64,000 nt of DNA from Diplosphaera chodatii (lineage: Eukaryota > Chlorophyta > Trebouxiophyceae > Prasiolales > Stichococcaceae), in NCBI GenBank assembly GCA_032358165.1, contig JAALGY010000008.1, positions 2,046,001 to 2,110,000 of the forward strand, read 5' to 3'. Under the pieces are notes generated by a model. It was not told where the DNA came from. It worked only from the letters and a program-made list of their open reading frames with translations, and searched no databases. Every line of letters begins with the position of its first letter. Positions within the stretch are counted from its first letter, which is position 1. The position numbers and the translations under genes are program-made. Of the stretch, positions 33,545 to 46,137 are shown in pieces.

Positions 33545-36500
33545 TCAGTGCCCCTGCTGCTGGGCGGGGGCACTGCATCGCTGTTCAATGGAGACGTCAG
33601 TGCTCATACACAGAAACTGTTGACACCAAGGCGCTGACAAAAGTCTGGACACACCTTGCGCCAGTGCTGCAGCAGTGGTCGGCTCCCCCGCAGCCAGGGC
33701 CACGACCTGCCAGGCAGCAGCCGCTGCAATAAATGGGTTGGATTCAGCTTGCAGACACCTGGCCACAGGCCGGACTGCTGGCCTATGGTGCAAACGCGCA
33801 CGTGGCAGCCGGCCATGCTGTCAGCCCACTTACTACGCAGCCCGTGCCACAAGCGCAGCAGCACCTCAGCAAAGGACAGCATGTCGGGTGGCGCCCCCAG
33901 GCCGATTGCCGCTGTGCAGAGGTGCGCCTCTTGAGGCGGCGCCAGCACCCGACGGCAGATGTACCAGATGGCCTGTGCACCCAGCTGGTCACCATCGACA
34001 TGCAGTCTGCTGACATGACCTTGGACAGCTGATGCGCTAGGCCCACAGGGCATGTTGCGCGTGTGCGCGTCTCATGGTGGCGGCATTTGCGACTCGTCAT
34101 CAGCACAACGGGCTGGGCGCCATGCCCCAGAACTGTGATGTGCCTACCTGTATGAGGTTGGAGTGCTCGTCCCGCAGGCAGCCCCGCAGCGCATTCACCG
34201 CATCGTCGATCTCGACTGTGCGCTTCAGGCTGCCGATGGTGCCCGCAGTCAGGCCCGCCGGGTCGAGTGCCTGCAGCATGATTCAGTCGTCGGTGGGCTC
34301 GCTGAAGCACCTGGTCCCAGGCTCGTTGAACAGACCTGCATCGGCTCATCTCTTCCTGACTTGCAGGGTAGCTCAAGGCATGGATGATAGCATCAATCCA
34401 GCACGTTGATGTACGGTCTGAGATGGTTCACTCCGGTGGCAAGTCTGGAGATGCGGAACAGCTTGGTCAAAGTAGGGTACCATGCAGCATGAGCGCAACG
34501 CTGATTTGGTATCTTGCAAACATATAGGAAACATCACCTCAAGGTGTGCAACCAGAGGGGGGCGCCGGCGCGCTAGCACCGCTGCATTGTTGATGTAGCC
34601 TGCCCTGATGCCAATGATGGCGGCTGTCTGCCACGCTGTGAGCTGCGTGTTGTGCACGGCCTGCAGCGCAGCGCCAGTGGAGTTGTCCTTTTGAGCACAC
34701 TGCTTCGTTGCAGGACGCCCAGGACAGACGTGCAGCTGGCTCCCCAGGCAGATGTTGCAGGATTGAGCATACTGTTTCCAGCCATGCCACATGCACCAAA
34801 CCACTGCAGGTCTCACCTTCTCCCATGCATGGTGGGTAGCACTGTATAGCTGAGACGCTAATGGCATCCCCCCGGCAGCATGTCCGTTGCTGGTTCCAGT
34901 GCTGCCATTGATGCGCTCTGCCAGGGGTACGAGGCCCTGCCGCATGGCGGCGCCAAAGTCGGGGAAGGACAGCATCTGCACCCCACGCAGCTGCCCGATC
35001 TCTAAGGTCAGCTTGGCCTGCACCATGGTCAGAGCCCTTCTTTTGTAAGTGGGTGATCCTGATATCATGCTCTTGGTCTAACACATATTTGCGAGTGTTT
35101 ACGATCGTGTCAGGTGGCGGCAGGCTGCCGCCTTATCATGACGTCTGCATCCCCTTGCAGCCAGGGCACATGCTCAGCGCCCAGAAGTTGCCCGCCTCCT
35201 TTTGATGAAGGGTACATTGAGGGAGTTAGCATGCAGCCAGACGCGAAGGCACTCACCAGGCGCTCGTCGCCCTCTGTCATAGTGTGCAGCGGTGCGTCAC
35301 GCAGCAACAGCAGCCTGGCGAACTCCACAACGTAGTCAGTGTGCAACCGCCCGAACACCTCGCTCGTCATAGTCGCGACCTGCGGCAGGAGGTTGCAGCT
35401 GCGCCCACAGTCGAAACGCATATTTGGGCAACCAAGAGTACGGTCGGTCACGTGCAGGGCTGCCGATGTGGGCGGCAGCAGCAAGAGCGGCATACTTGCT
35501 GCCAAATGGCATGCTGTGACAGCCGGACATGGAAATTCAGGAAGCAGGAAGTAGCACCCACCTCCTCGGGGCGCATGCGCACGGGCTCGTCGGGCCGGAC
35601 GGAGAACAGCAGGTCGCCGTCCAGGTGCAGCTCCCGGCGCAGGTGCGCCTGCAGCAGGGCGGCAAGCACACACACGCTCAGGGTTCCCACCCTGGGGCGG
35701 CCACTGTTGACATTCCCCCCCACTTGCTCCGTATCATCCGTCGGGCTCGAGGCTGTTGGTGAGGTTTCTGTGGGCTGCTCCGAGTCAGCCGACCTGCATC
35801 TTGTCGGTGAGCCACCAGGCGGACGCCTCGCCGGCCACGCCGCGGCCGCCGCCCTGCTGCTTTGCCGCCGTGCCGCCGCCGCCGCTGCTGTTGGTGCTGA
35901 ACATCTTCAGCGCGTATGCGTGCTCCAGCAGCGCGTTGCGCTCCAGCAGGGCCTCCTGCACAATATCATGACCAGGTCTGATTGTAAGACGCCGGACAGG
36001 CGAGCATCAGCAGATGCAACTGTGGCTTGTGGATGATCCTGTGGGATGGCATACATGTAACTGACAGTTCTAGCATTTTATGACAAGTGGCTGGTCCCAT
36101 GCCGCAGCATGCCTGCTGCACGGTGAGCTGCTCCAGTTCCTGCTGCAGGCGCTCCAGCTGCTCTGCGTTGGTCTCCACACGCACCTACGCAGAAAGCAGC
36201 GCCTGTTGCGCTGCCAGCATCACCGCATGTAGTACGGGAGCCGCTGCCCCTAACCTGCACCGCAGCCCGCCCCTGTGCATCTGCGAGGGCGGGCAGGGCC
36301 TGCAGACACCCTCCAAGCGGGCACAGCGGCTGCGTGGCTGTGCGGTGCGGCACCTTGTGGCGGGCGCGCCACCGCTGCTTTGCTGAGACGCGCGGTTGGT
36401 CTCCCGCACCCGCGCCTGCCGCACCCCCTCGCTGGTGCCGCGCCCGACCTGCTGCAGTCGCCACAGCGCATGGTGCACTGGTTTTGACCCACGCTGACCA

Positions 36501-36813
36501 CTCAGACGAACCCAGTGTCACCACAGCCTGTGGCCGTACCAGGTCAGGAGCTGCTGAGCATCGCGAGCGATGGCTGAGCCAGACGGACCTTGGGAGGCAG
36601 GCCGCCGGAGTCGCTGCGGCGGGCGACGCCGCCGCCGCTGGGACTGCGGGGGAGGGTGCTGACCGGCTGCTCAGTGGCTGCTGGGCCGCTGGTGACCCGG
36701 CGCATGGGCTCGCCACCCCCGGCGTCACCCGCCGCTGTCGCAAGGCCATCGGCAGGCAGGCTCGCAGTGGAACCTGTCCGCTGTGCTGGCGACACTGGAG
36801 CCCCGGCAGCGAC
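33545..36813 (-). CDS. Gene D: bZIP-type regulator with frameshifted basic region (possible pseudogene)
   Basis: Eleven exons by alignment with gene E: 36813-36589, 36415-36354, 36184-36113, 35955-35794, 35648-35562, 35379-35257, 35017-34817, 34660-34538, 34270-34148, 33972-33865 and 33706-33545. Exon sizes equal E's in seven places (72, 87, 123 four times, 108). The basic region begins 'VRETNRASQQ' as in E, but the exon is 62 nt instead of 57. A 5-nt insertion puts 'RWRARHK' in another frame. The zipper exon ('TNAEQLERLQQELEQL') and the long C-terminal region are otherwise intact. The intron after 36113 begins GC. The first exon (E's MAEPGS...) was not found. Either this is a young pseudogene or the assembly has an error; a working DNA-binding domain is not encoded as written. 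Confidence 0.65.
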
Positions 36814-38045
36814 CTGCGAGCCGCGTGGATATGCCGCTTGAGTGCGTTTTTGCTGACGATGCCAGGCCTGCCTTGCATGCGGATGCTTCGAGGGCTTGCA
36901 TATACAGCACCAGGAACATGCAAGGTTCTAAAGCAGGGCTGCACCTCTTCAGGGGACCTGGATGGAGAATGTTCGTTCTTCGAGCCAAGCCTTCCGCCAT
37001 TCGAGTGATATCCGGCGTGCTGCACCTCCACTCTCCTGCCCAGGTTGGCATCCTGCTGTGCGTCGAGTGCGGTGCTCTTACTGGGTCTAAGCCGTGCCAG
37101 AGCTGCCTTCGATGCTCTCTGTATCCTTCCGGGCATGCTGCAGCCCGTGAGTCGCACGAGCCAGACAGAGCTGCTGCAAGGATCTTGAGCAGGCTGCAGT
37201 CAGCAAATGGTCCAGCCAGGGAGCATGCCAGCGCTAGGCGGCACTTGATCAAGCTCTGAGTTGCCCACATGACAAGTGAGAGTCCCGTTGAGTGTGAGCC
37301 CTGCTCACTCGATTTATGCTTGCGCTGTGAAGTCTATGAGATCTTTGCGCCACGTGTCTGTGCGTGTGAGTTGTACTGCTGGTATGCATGCATGCATTGT
37401 TCTGCTAAGCTGCTTACGTGCTGCGGCCACAGGAGGCTGATCAAGATGTAGCAGCGAATACTGGTGCATGGTAGCAACGCAATCGTGTCGCAAGTCAACA
37501 GGCACACACGACTGCAGCCCTGCCATCTATACATGATGTGACTCGCTTGTCTTTCCCCTAAGCTCTGCTGTACTAGAGAAGTCACTGTTCATTGTGTTCA
37601 TGCCTGTCATGCGTGAATGCTAGTCGCTGCAGGTTGCAATGAATTCATTGTGTGGTGCGCGCCATGCCTCAACATCAAAGAATAACGGTTTCTGTTCTCA
37701 CTCTCAACCGCTAAACCGACCCATGAACGAATGAGGCAGTATCCGCTCGTCGCTAGGCACCTTCACTCCGTGACTATAGCAGTGGCGACAACAGCAGCAG
37801 ATGGCGGCGGTAGGTATTGGAGGCTTTGCGCGGCCTTGTATATCCTGTTCTGACTGCCACAGTGGAGCACGACACCCCTGAACTTGTCACAGTGCAGCCG
37901 CCAGCAGAGCCTCTTCCAACGACGCCAGACCCGCGTCTGGTGGCACTGTGCATTTATGACAACAAACCAGCGTCAGCTATTCGCACCAATGCACAAAGCG
38001 CCACGACCGCCGCACCCATAGAGCAGGCATGGATTAAGGCTATTG
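36814..38045. other. Region between gene D and gene E (both -)
   Basis: Should hold the missing first exon and promoter of D and the 3' UTR of E. I found no stretch resembling E's Ser/Asp-rich first exon. Long frames here (to 37157 and 37270 on the minus strand) run through introns of D and lack motifs. Confidence 0.35.
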
Positions 38046-41000
38046 TCACGACAATGTTGCTGGCGGGGTCTGACCTTGCGCTAGCGCTGCAGCCGTGGTG
38101 GGCTGCCCTGCGGATGTGGCAACGACCTGCGCGGTGGGCAGAAGCCTGTTGAAAGGTGAGCACACCGAAGGCACGGCTGCGAGAAGCTCCTCGGGCACCT
38201 CACTCACGAAAGGTCGAGTAGGAGAAGTGCCGCGCGGCAGAATTCATGTAGTTGTGATGTGCGCACCTCGGCGAAGGACAGCATGTCGGGCGGCGCGCCC
38301 AGCGACACGGCGGCGGTGTACAGGTGCGCCTCCTGCGGCGGCTGCAGCACCCGGCGGCAGATGTACCAGATCGCCTGGGAGCATGATCACCACCTGTTCG
38401 ACTTCGATGGACCTCTGACACTAAACAGCAGCACAGCAGTGAAGGGCACATGGCAAAAGCCATGCGGGCGGAAAGTGTAGCTCTTCCGCAAGTCTGGGGC
38501 AGCATAGCACGGCAGCAGGAGGTGCGGGGGGCACCTGCACCAGGTTGGAGTGCTCGTCCCGCAGGCAGCACCGCAGCGCGCTCATCGCCGCCACCAGCTC
38601 CCCGTTGCGCTGCACCACCGCCTCCGTGGCCGCCGTGGCCCCCTCCGGCGGCAGCGCCTGCACGGCACATTGCTGTGCAGGATCAGACAAGCGCGTCCGC
38701 GACCGCAGCATCAAGCTCGGGCCGCCAGCTTCTGGGTGACTGCACCCGCTGACAGCGGCGTCCTGTTCATGGGCTCAGCATGGCCATCTGCAGGGCTTGC
38801 TCACAACATCTTGACCGCAGCGGGGCAATGCCAGCAAGCAGGGCCGGCTGCAGCCGGCTGGGCTCGCCTGCAGCTGGTGGACGAGCGCGGGGCGGCGGCG
38901 GGCCAGCACCACCGCGTTGTTGATGTACGCGGCCCGCACGCCCAGCACCGCCCGCAGCTGCTGCTCCGTGAGCTGCGTCGCCGCCACCGCCTGCACCGGC
39001 ACGACAGCCAATACGAGGGGCTGTGCAACGGCGGACATTGCGTCAAAACCTAATGTTCTTTCCACCTGGACACTTGCGATGGCCAGACATGACAGGGCGC
39101 ACTTCAGTGGAGCAGTGTGAGCTCAATCTACCACAACATCGTGCCAGACCATGGCAGCACATCACCCCCTTTCCCCCAAAGCAGCACGCTGGTGCGTGCC
39201 CACCTGCACCCAGGCCTGGTGGCGCGCGCTGTACAGCGGCGTGCCCTCCGCCTCGGTGAAGTCGCCGGCAGTGCCGAGGGCCTTGGGCGGGATGCCGCGC
39301 TCCCGCAGCGCCCGCCCGTGGTCCGGGAACGCCAGCAGCAGCGCCCCCCGCAGCTGACCCACCTCGAACACCAGCTGCCCCTGGGGGGGCGCACAACACA
39401 CCAAGATGACACGGGGCCAGTGCAGCAGTCTGACCGGGGCCGTCGGCAGGTGACAGCGACGCAGCAGATACCCTGCAACCGCTGCCGAGCGGCAGCAATG
39501 CCAAGCTGCACTGCTTCACTGGCAGTGCACTGCCTTGTCGGCCCCGCCCATAGGATGTCAGTCCAGGCTTTGCTACTGCTGATGCTGCAGCTTTGATCAA
39601 CGCTGCCAGCCGAACATTCCGCCAAGATTGGCATGGTTTTGTCCTGATAAGCTAACAAGTCCGATGGCAGGAGCTGAAGTTCAGTTATTGGGGCTGCTCA
39701 CCAGACGATCGTCCTCGGGGGTCAAGGTGTGCAGCGGCGCCGTGCGCAGCAGGAGGTGCTCCGCAAATGCCACCACGTACTCGTGCTGCAGCCGCCCAAA
39801 CTCCTCCGCCGACATTGCCGCCAGCTGCAGGGCACAACCCTGAGTGTTGAGCAGCCTTGGCAGCCAGCCAGCGTGGTGTCATCGATGCCAGGCACTGGAA
39901 GCAACACCAGCACCTGCACTTCGCTTGGCAGTCGCGACCATGCTGTGCTCCTCTGTATAGATCACTGCATGCACTCAACGCTGGCTCCAGCCGGCAGGTC
40001 TGTCTAAAGTGCGAGACCCACCTCAGTGGAGGTCAGCTGCCGCGGCTCATTCGGCCGCACGGTGAACACCAGCTGGCCCCCGAGCTGCATCTCGCAGCGC
40101 AAATGTTCCTGCAGCGCAGGTTCGGTCTCAATGCCATCCGCACAAGTTCAGCACTTAAAGTGCAGACGGTTTGCTGCCCCCGACCATCGACTTGCTCTGA
40201 AAGAGCGGGCAGCCTGGTGCCACGAAGCGCTTCATGTGGCTGCGGGAGGTATGCATGATGCGCGGGGCGCGCACCTGCATCGCTTCAGTCAGCCACCAGG
40301 CGGTGGCCTCGTGCTCCACGCCGCCCGAGTCCCGGCGCCCCCCGCTTGATTCCCCGCCGTCCCCGCCGCGCGGCCGCTCCTCGGACCCGGGCCCGCTGCC
40401 GGCCACCATCGCGTACGCCCTCTCCAGCAGCGCATTGCGCTCCAGCAGCAGGTCCTGAGGGACAGCACACGAGGGTCTTGTAGGCATGTGTGACATGCGC
40501 TGCTGAGCTCATGCTCCGCACCGGCAAAGGCAGTCACGGCAGCACCACCGATAATGCTTGTAACTTGTGTGGCGTGCAGGGGGGCATCAGCATCGGCGGT
40601 CAGGCTACCTGCTGGATCTGCATCTCCTGCATCTCCTGCGTGAGGCTCTCCAGCTGCTCCGCGTTGGTCTGCACCCGCACCTGCAGCGCATAGCATCGCA
40701 TCAGCCGCATCAGCGGCATGCTGGAACTGTGCGCATCATCAGGGCTCAGATGCGAAAGCACTTTCGCAGCATATCCGCAGTCGGCGAGTGCTAGATTAAA
40801 ACGATGCGGGGGCTTCAAGGGCGTGGGCCGGACCTTGTGCCGGGCGCGCCACCGCTGCTGCGATGCCCGGTTTGTCTCCCGCATGCGCGCCTGCCGTGCC
40901 TCGCCGCCACGGCCGGCCTACACCAACATGTTTGGGGTCAACCCAACGCGAAAGTCGCAGCTACGTCACCAGACGGCTCATTGAAAACAGTGCGACGCAG

Positions 41001-41757
41001 CCCGGCCTCGCCTGCTGTGGTATGGCTGACAAAATCAGGGGTTCGGACAGGCGTAGACTGTCCGCTGCGGGACCAAAAGCTGTGGGATGACAGCTCGTGC
41101 TGTGCAGGAGGTGGGCATGCTCAGAGGGTCACACATTAGCCAGCGGATCGTGGCACCATACCTTGGGGGTGATGCCGCCGGAGTTGCTGCGCAGGGTGGT
41201 GGCTGCGGCGCCGCCGCTGCCGCGGCGGAAGCCGGGCGGCTCATCCTGGCCGCCAGGGGCGCTGGCGACCCGCCGTATCGCTTCTCGCCTCTCCTCGGGT
41301 TCGCTCCCGGTGGATATTTCCGGCAGGCCGAGCGCTGGCAGGCTGGCTGCGGTCTCTGGCGCACTGTCGTGCGGCGCTTGCAGAAGCGCCAGTAAGCCCT
41401 CGGCAAACGCCGAGTCCAGCTGCATGGCAGGCACACAGGTGCTGACTCATCCTGCTGCCCCTGAGCCTGCTCCTGAGCTGAAAGTGGAAGTGTGAAATTA
41501 GTGCGTAATCTGGGCTCTGATCGCTAACAGGTTGTGCCCGGATGAGGTAACGTGCGGGCTGCGAGTGGGCGAACCATCCAGCGCACCTCGGGCGTCTGCA
41601 TCAGTGGATCGCTGGAGTCTGAAGACTCTTCAGGCTGCTCCTGCTGCGCTGCTGCCGTTTCGCCTGGCATCTCAGCGCCCTGCACATCCTGTCTGCTCTC
41701 GTCAAGGTCACCAGCGGGCAGCGCCCGCCCTCGATCCTGGCTGCCAGGCTCTGCCAT
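38046..41757 (-). CDS. Gene E: bZIP-type transcription factor with long C-terminal domain
   Basis: Twelve exons: 41757-41587, 41419-41162, 40890-40834, 40680-40609, 40454-40275, 40108-40022, 39824-39702, 39380-39204, 38990-38868, 38657-38535, 38374-38267 and 38126-38046; 519 residues. An acidic, Ser-rich N terminus (EESSDSSDP) is followed by 'RRVASAP...RSNSGGITPK', then the basic region 'ETNRASQQRWRARHK' with the N-x7-R spacing of bZIP proteins. A 72-nt exon encodes the zipper ('TNAEQLESLTQEMQEMQ'), directly followed by 'LLLERNALLERAYAM'. The remaining 330 residues contain 'ATAWWLTEAM', 'QLVFTVRPNEP', 'LTEQQLRAVLGVRAAYINN' and 'AIWYICRRVLQPPQEAHL'. Nuclear DNA-binding dimer is inferred. The intron after 38868 starts GC (CAG|GCGAGC). 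It is head-to-head with F. Confidence 0.78.
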
Positions 41758-42982
41758 GAGCTGGCAGGCAAGGACTTCTGCTCACTCTTCTAGCACCTAT
41801 GCCAGGCGCTGAGCAGCGTGCAACTGCCTGCAGCGGCTGCACCTGCCAAGACGTGCTGCTGCCTGTGCTGCCTGTTGCCGCGCCCTGGAAGAAGGGGTGG
41901 TGGCGATGTGCAACGCTGAGATGTACCCTGGTGTATGACACGGAGTTTGCATGCTGTGGGCTGCCCCGGCGATGGTTCTATGGGTTTTACATCGGTGTTT
42001 CGTCACTGTGGGCACGTGCACTCGCCTCATGCAGCTGGCATCGTCAAATGTACCGGGACAATGCAAAGACGCAGTGTAAGCGAGCGCAGTGGAGACTGAC
42101 CATATATAACTGGTTTGAGGGAGCTCATGTTTGATCTGACGGTCGCTGTGTGGCGGAAAGGCGCTGGATCGAGCAGCGCACACGGCAAGTGTGCCAGCTT
42201 CGCAGCGGCTTCAGTACCTCCTGTGAGCCAAGCTGGTTCACCGGGTACTCATGTTGCAGCTGGTGGACTGCGTTGAAGAGCAGCCTGGCGCGCACACCAC
42301 CGGTCTGAATGATGTAATACTTCCCACTGAAGCAACAGGCGGTGCTGTTATGGTCGCTGGCCCTCAGCACGGAGACTGGTCGTTACTCACAGTCGGGTGC
42401 AGCCAATTTCGAAGAATGGACCTTTGATCCTGCCAAAATGGGCCCTTCGGCGTTGCGTCGTCGACCACCTGCTGCTGCATCGCTGAAGGCAACGTGCCAG
42501 CGATGAAGCTGTAACATTGTGCAGCCGAGGCGCGCACGAAAGCGGACAATCCTCCACAACCAAGCCAGCCAGCTGACCTGAAAACCATGCGGCCACAACA
42601 CCACTGGCATCCGCACATAGCCTTGCATACGCCTGATTGTCCTGTATACACCAGGGTTGCTCGCCGTCCGCGGATCCAGCGCCGTGCCAGCTGCGCTCCG
42701 CCTGGCGCGTGCCTTGAGTAATAGGTCAGTAAGGGCCTGCGGGCGCACAGTGTCACGTTCGCGCCGATGTCAGCGGCTCAGCCTCCGCTGCACAGCTCCC
42801 ACAGAACGGCGTGCGGCAGCGCCCATGTCGGCAGAATGTGCGCAGGGCCACGGGTGCTACCGCCTGATGCTGGTGCGCCCGCCTGCCATTGAGAGGCTCT
42901 GCAACACGCGCTGGCGTTGGCTGCCAGGGCGCACCGCAGGTGTCAAACAAATCAAGGCAAGTGCTGTCGCTTTGTGCCGCAG
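41758..42982. promoter_or_regulatory. Divergent region between E (-) and F (+), partly coding-like
   Basis: 1.2 kb between divergent bZIP genes. It should contain both promoters and the unplaced first exon(s) of F. Minus-strand frames at 42230-42370 ('YYIIQTGGVRARLLFNAV') and 42383-42748 look coding-like, but I recognise no family and cannot join them. Confidence 0.3.
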
Positions 42983-45900
42983 GGCCTCACGCCAGCGCTG
43001 CAGAGCCACTATCATCCAGCAACAGCCGCGGCACCGTTCGCCTTCCTGGGCGAAGCTCTTGGAGGACTGCAGCAAGCAGCGGCCTTTGCAGCACCTTACG
43101 GCGGCACTCAGTCCGATGTCAGACCCGCTCCCGCAGCAGCGGTGACAGCTGCTGCTGCTGCAGATGCTGCGATATATCCGCAGCAGGCCAGCAGGTTGCA
43201 TGGCAACGGCCGTGACGCTGGCATGGACGGCATGCGCCCTCTCAGTCTGCTGCACTCCCCAAATCCTCAGCAGCGGCCGGAAGCACAGCCCGGAGACAGC
43301 GGCGGCATGGCCGGCAAGCCCAGCAGCGGACGAGGCAGCAGCCTGGGCGGCAGCCTGAAGCCCCCGCTCAAGCAGAAGGCGCAGAAGGCATGGCGCAACA
43401 GGCAGAAGGTGCGGAGGGATGCACATGGGTCGCTTCATGGCCTATGTGGCACGGCGACTACAGCCATGCACTGTTTGGCACGGCGGATAGTGTCGTGGAC
43501 GCTCTGAGTACGAGTACGAGTAGATCACCATCACGTCGGTCGTGACCGTGGCTGCGCTGCTGCAGGAAAAGCTGCAGCAGTCGGCGGTGCAGCTGGACAC
43601 CCTGCAGCAGGAGGTGCAGCAGCTCAGCGTCGCGCAGGTGCGGACTTGGTGCACGTCCTCTCTGTGCCTCGTGCAGCCCTTGTGGTGAAATGTGAACGTG
43701 TTAACAGCACAGAGCGCTGAGATCTACGGGCGCTTTAGCTGCAGCACCCGTATGTCGAGCTGGGCATCATAACAACAAACGAGGCTGCCTGACGAGAGCT
43801 GCATGCTTCGCACCGCTGCTGCTGCAGGGCATGCTGCAGAGGCGGAACGAGGCCCTGGAGCGAGCCCTGCACAGCAGCCCAGCAGTCGCTGGCGGCATGG
43901 CGGCAGCAGGGGCCTCGGCTGTGCAGCAGCGGGAGCAGGCAGCTGAGCAGCACACCGCTCCTGCTCTAGGGCTTACATCCGCCCCTTGGTGGCTCGACGC
44001 CGCGGTCCAGGTGGGATTAATGGCCCATCGCCCTGGGTGCTGCCTCTTCATGCATACGACAACTTGTTGGCGCGGAAACAAGCTGGCTGTGGTTCAAGGC
44101 TCGGCATAGCGTTGACGCGCAACTCCTTTGCAGGCGCAGCTGGCGTCCGAGCTGGGCATCGACGGGCCGCTGGTCTTCAGCGTCAGGGAGGATGCCCCCA
44201 TCACCCTGACTCAGCAGCAGGTGCGGATGCCAGTAGACGCCGCGGCCACTGAAGCTCACACGCTGATCCCATGCTGATCTGTCTGATGGCCTGCCTGCCA
44301 GGCAATGTCGCGCTCGGCGCAACGTCTCGGGCTGTAGACCGCGTGCATGCCCATTGTGGCTGCTGCGGCGCGTGTGACCGCAGCTCATGGCGGGTGCAGG
44401 TGGCTGCCATGCCACACCAGGCCTTTGGCCGGCTGTGGGCCAGCTATATCAGCGCCATGGCGGCGTGCCTCCTGGACATCCGCTCGGGCAGCCGGGGCGC
44501 TTCCGACCGCCTGGTGAGCCTGGCAGACGCCATCAAGGGCATCGAGCGCCGTTGGGTCCTCGTCTCATATTTCCCCTCATATGGCAGCCAAGTGCTGTGC
44601 CTCATCAGCCAGCTGCCGACATCACACCCAGAGCTTGTGTTTCCGATTGTCATCAGCACTGCCCCGGACTGTCCCCGCCCATGGCTTCTGCGGCTAGCAA
44701 CAGCTCATGTGCTTCACTGCCCCCGCAGGAGCTCCTGGTGGGCGAGGCCAAGCGCCTGGAGCTGTGCGTGCTGCTGGAAGTGCCGGACCTGACGGCGCTG
44801 CAGAACCGGCAGCCGGACGCGGCCGCCCTGGAGGCCGTCCGCCACGCCTACCGCCTGCCGACCGACTTCTGGTGGCAGGTGCTGCTGCTTCGAATCCTGC
44901 AGCGCCACTGCGGCTGTGCATAACCGGCAAGGGTTACAATCTTCCTGTGTAATTCTGCAGTGACCGCTGCTTCCCATGCAACTGGGGCTTGACTGAAAGT
45001 CCTGTCATACTGGCATTATCAGAGCATCTTGTGCAACATGGGCTCAGTGCAGCATTGAGTACGGAGCCAGCATGCTGTAGCGCCACCGCCTGCACACGCA
45101 AGTGCAGGACAGGCAGATATCTGGGTCATGTGAGTTTGAGCGAGCCAGGTTTCGTGCATGCAGCTGCTGGAGTCGGCGCAGCTGACGGAAGCCCAGAAGG
45201 CCGGGCTGCTGCGGCTGCGGGAGGGGTACCTCCGGCAGGTGGCGCAGCTTGCCAAGGCGCGAGCGGCCCACGAGGTGAGAGTCTGCATGCTGAGGAAGTG
45301 AAAGGTCACTGGCCAGCTATACGTACTCTCATCATCGTGGCTGGTGCTGGCGGATGGAGCGTTCAGTGCTGAAAAGGGAGGTGCTTACCTCTGCAAGGCC
45401 CATCTGGCCCACGCTGTGGCCTTCTTATGGCAGTTACGAGCTGAGAGATGGTCATCGTGTCGTGGCACAGGGGCAGCTCCCAACCTCCGATGGCCCTGCC
45501 AGCATCAGCGCGGTGCTGGGCTGCCTGGAGGCCGTAGCAGGGCTGCAGCGCATGGCGACGTCCGTGTGCCAGATTGGCCGCCTGTTGCACCTGGAGCAAG
45601 CCCTGTTCCTGCGGGTGAGGCCTGCATGAAGCCGTGTTACTGATAACATACAGGATGTTTCGTGCTGCAGCGTCTAGAGCAGTTGATGAGCCGCTGGCGC
45701 ACTATCTGCGCGCAGACCATCACGGCGATGTGGGCGCTGCTGACGCCGGTGCAGTACGCGCACCTCAATGTGGGGTCGCCCGCGCACTCCAGCGTGCTGT
45801 GCGCCGCGGACCTGTACGCCACCGTGTCCGGCCAGCCGTCGTCCGCCGCTGTGCTCTGCCGCTACCTGGCGGAAGACGGTGACTCCTCTCCCCCCATGCA

Positions 45901-46137
45901 GCGGCATGACATCCCTGTACCTGCACTGTCATGGTGTTGCGGGAACATGGCTGGAGTGTGATTGACTGCTGTTGATGTCTGGCTACATGATGGCAGAGGT
46001 ACAGTTTGTCGGGTTTTGGGCCTTGGCACGCCCTGCTGACTGACATGAGCCTTGCGTGCAATGCAGACGTCGCCAGTGACGCAGCATCGACCAGCTTGTC
46101 GCTTGGTGGGCTGCTGACCGCTTCACGAGCAGCATAG
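42983..46137 (+). CDS. Gene F: diverged bZIP-type regulator (5' end incomplete)
   Basis: Ten exons: 42983-43408, 43566-43637, 43828-44010, 44134-44220, 44400-44513, 44729-44878, 45164-45274, 45471-45614, 45671-45878 and 46067-46137. The basic region is 'LKQKAQKAWRNRQK': the usual Asn is Lys, while the WR.R.K end is kept. The 72-nt zipper exon ('LQQSAVQLDTLQQEVQQL') and an 87-nt exon ('LVFSVREDAPITLTQQQ') equal those of E and D. The C-terminal region has 'LESAQLTEAQKAGLLRLREG' and 'RTICAQTITAMWALLTPVQY', whose spacing recalls DOG1 domains of plant TGA factors (inference). If the last donor at 45879 is not used, the frame ends at 45961. The start codon is not certain: the first exon listed follows an acceptor. 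It converges with G. Confidence 0.68.

Noticed and set aside
33617..33654. A 38-nt intron near the end of gene D
   Set aside because: Too short for the introns seen here. Reading through gives an open C terminus to 33545, parallel to gene E's read-through to 38046.
36078..37157. A 359-codon open frame on the minus strand
   Set aside because: It crosses introns of gene D in a frame that matches neither its N-terminal exon nor most of its C-terminal exons. High GC gives long chance frames here. It matters only because it shares the shifted frame with 'QRWRARHK' after D's frameshift.
45879..45961. Read-through end of gene F at 45961
   Set aside because: Possible, but the matching exon of G also splices here in phase 1, and an acceptor at 46067 restores frame to a stop at 46137. 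I preferred the spliced form and noted the alternative.
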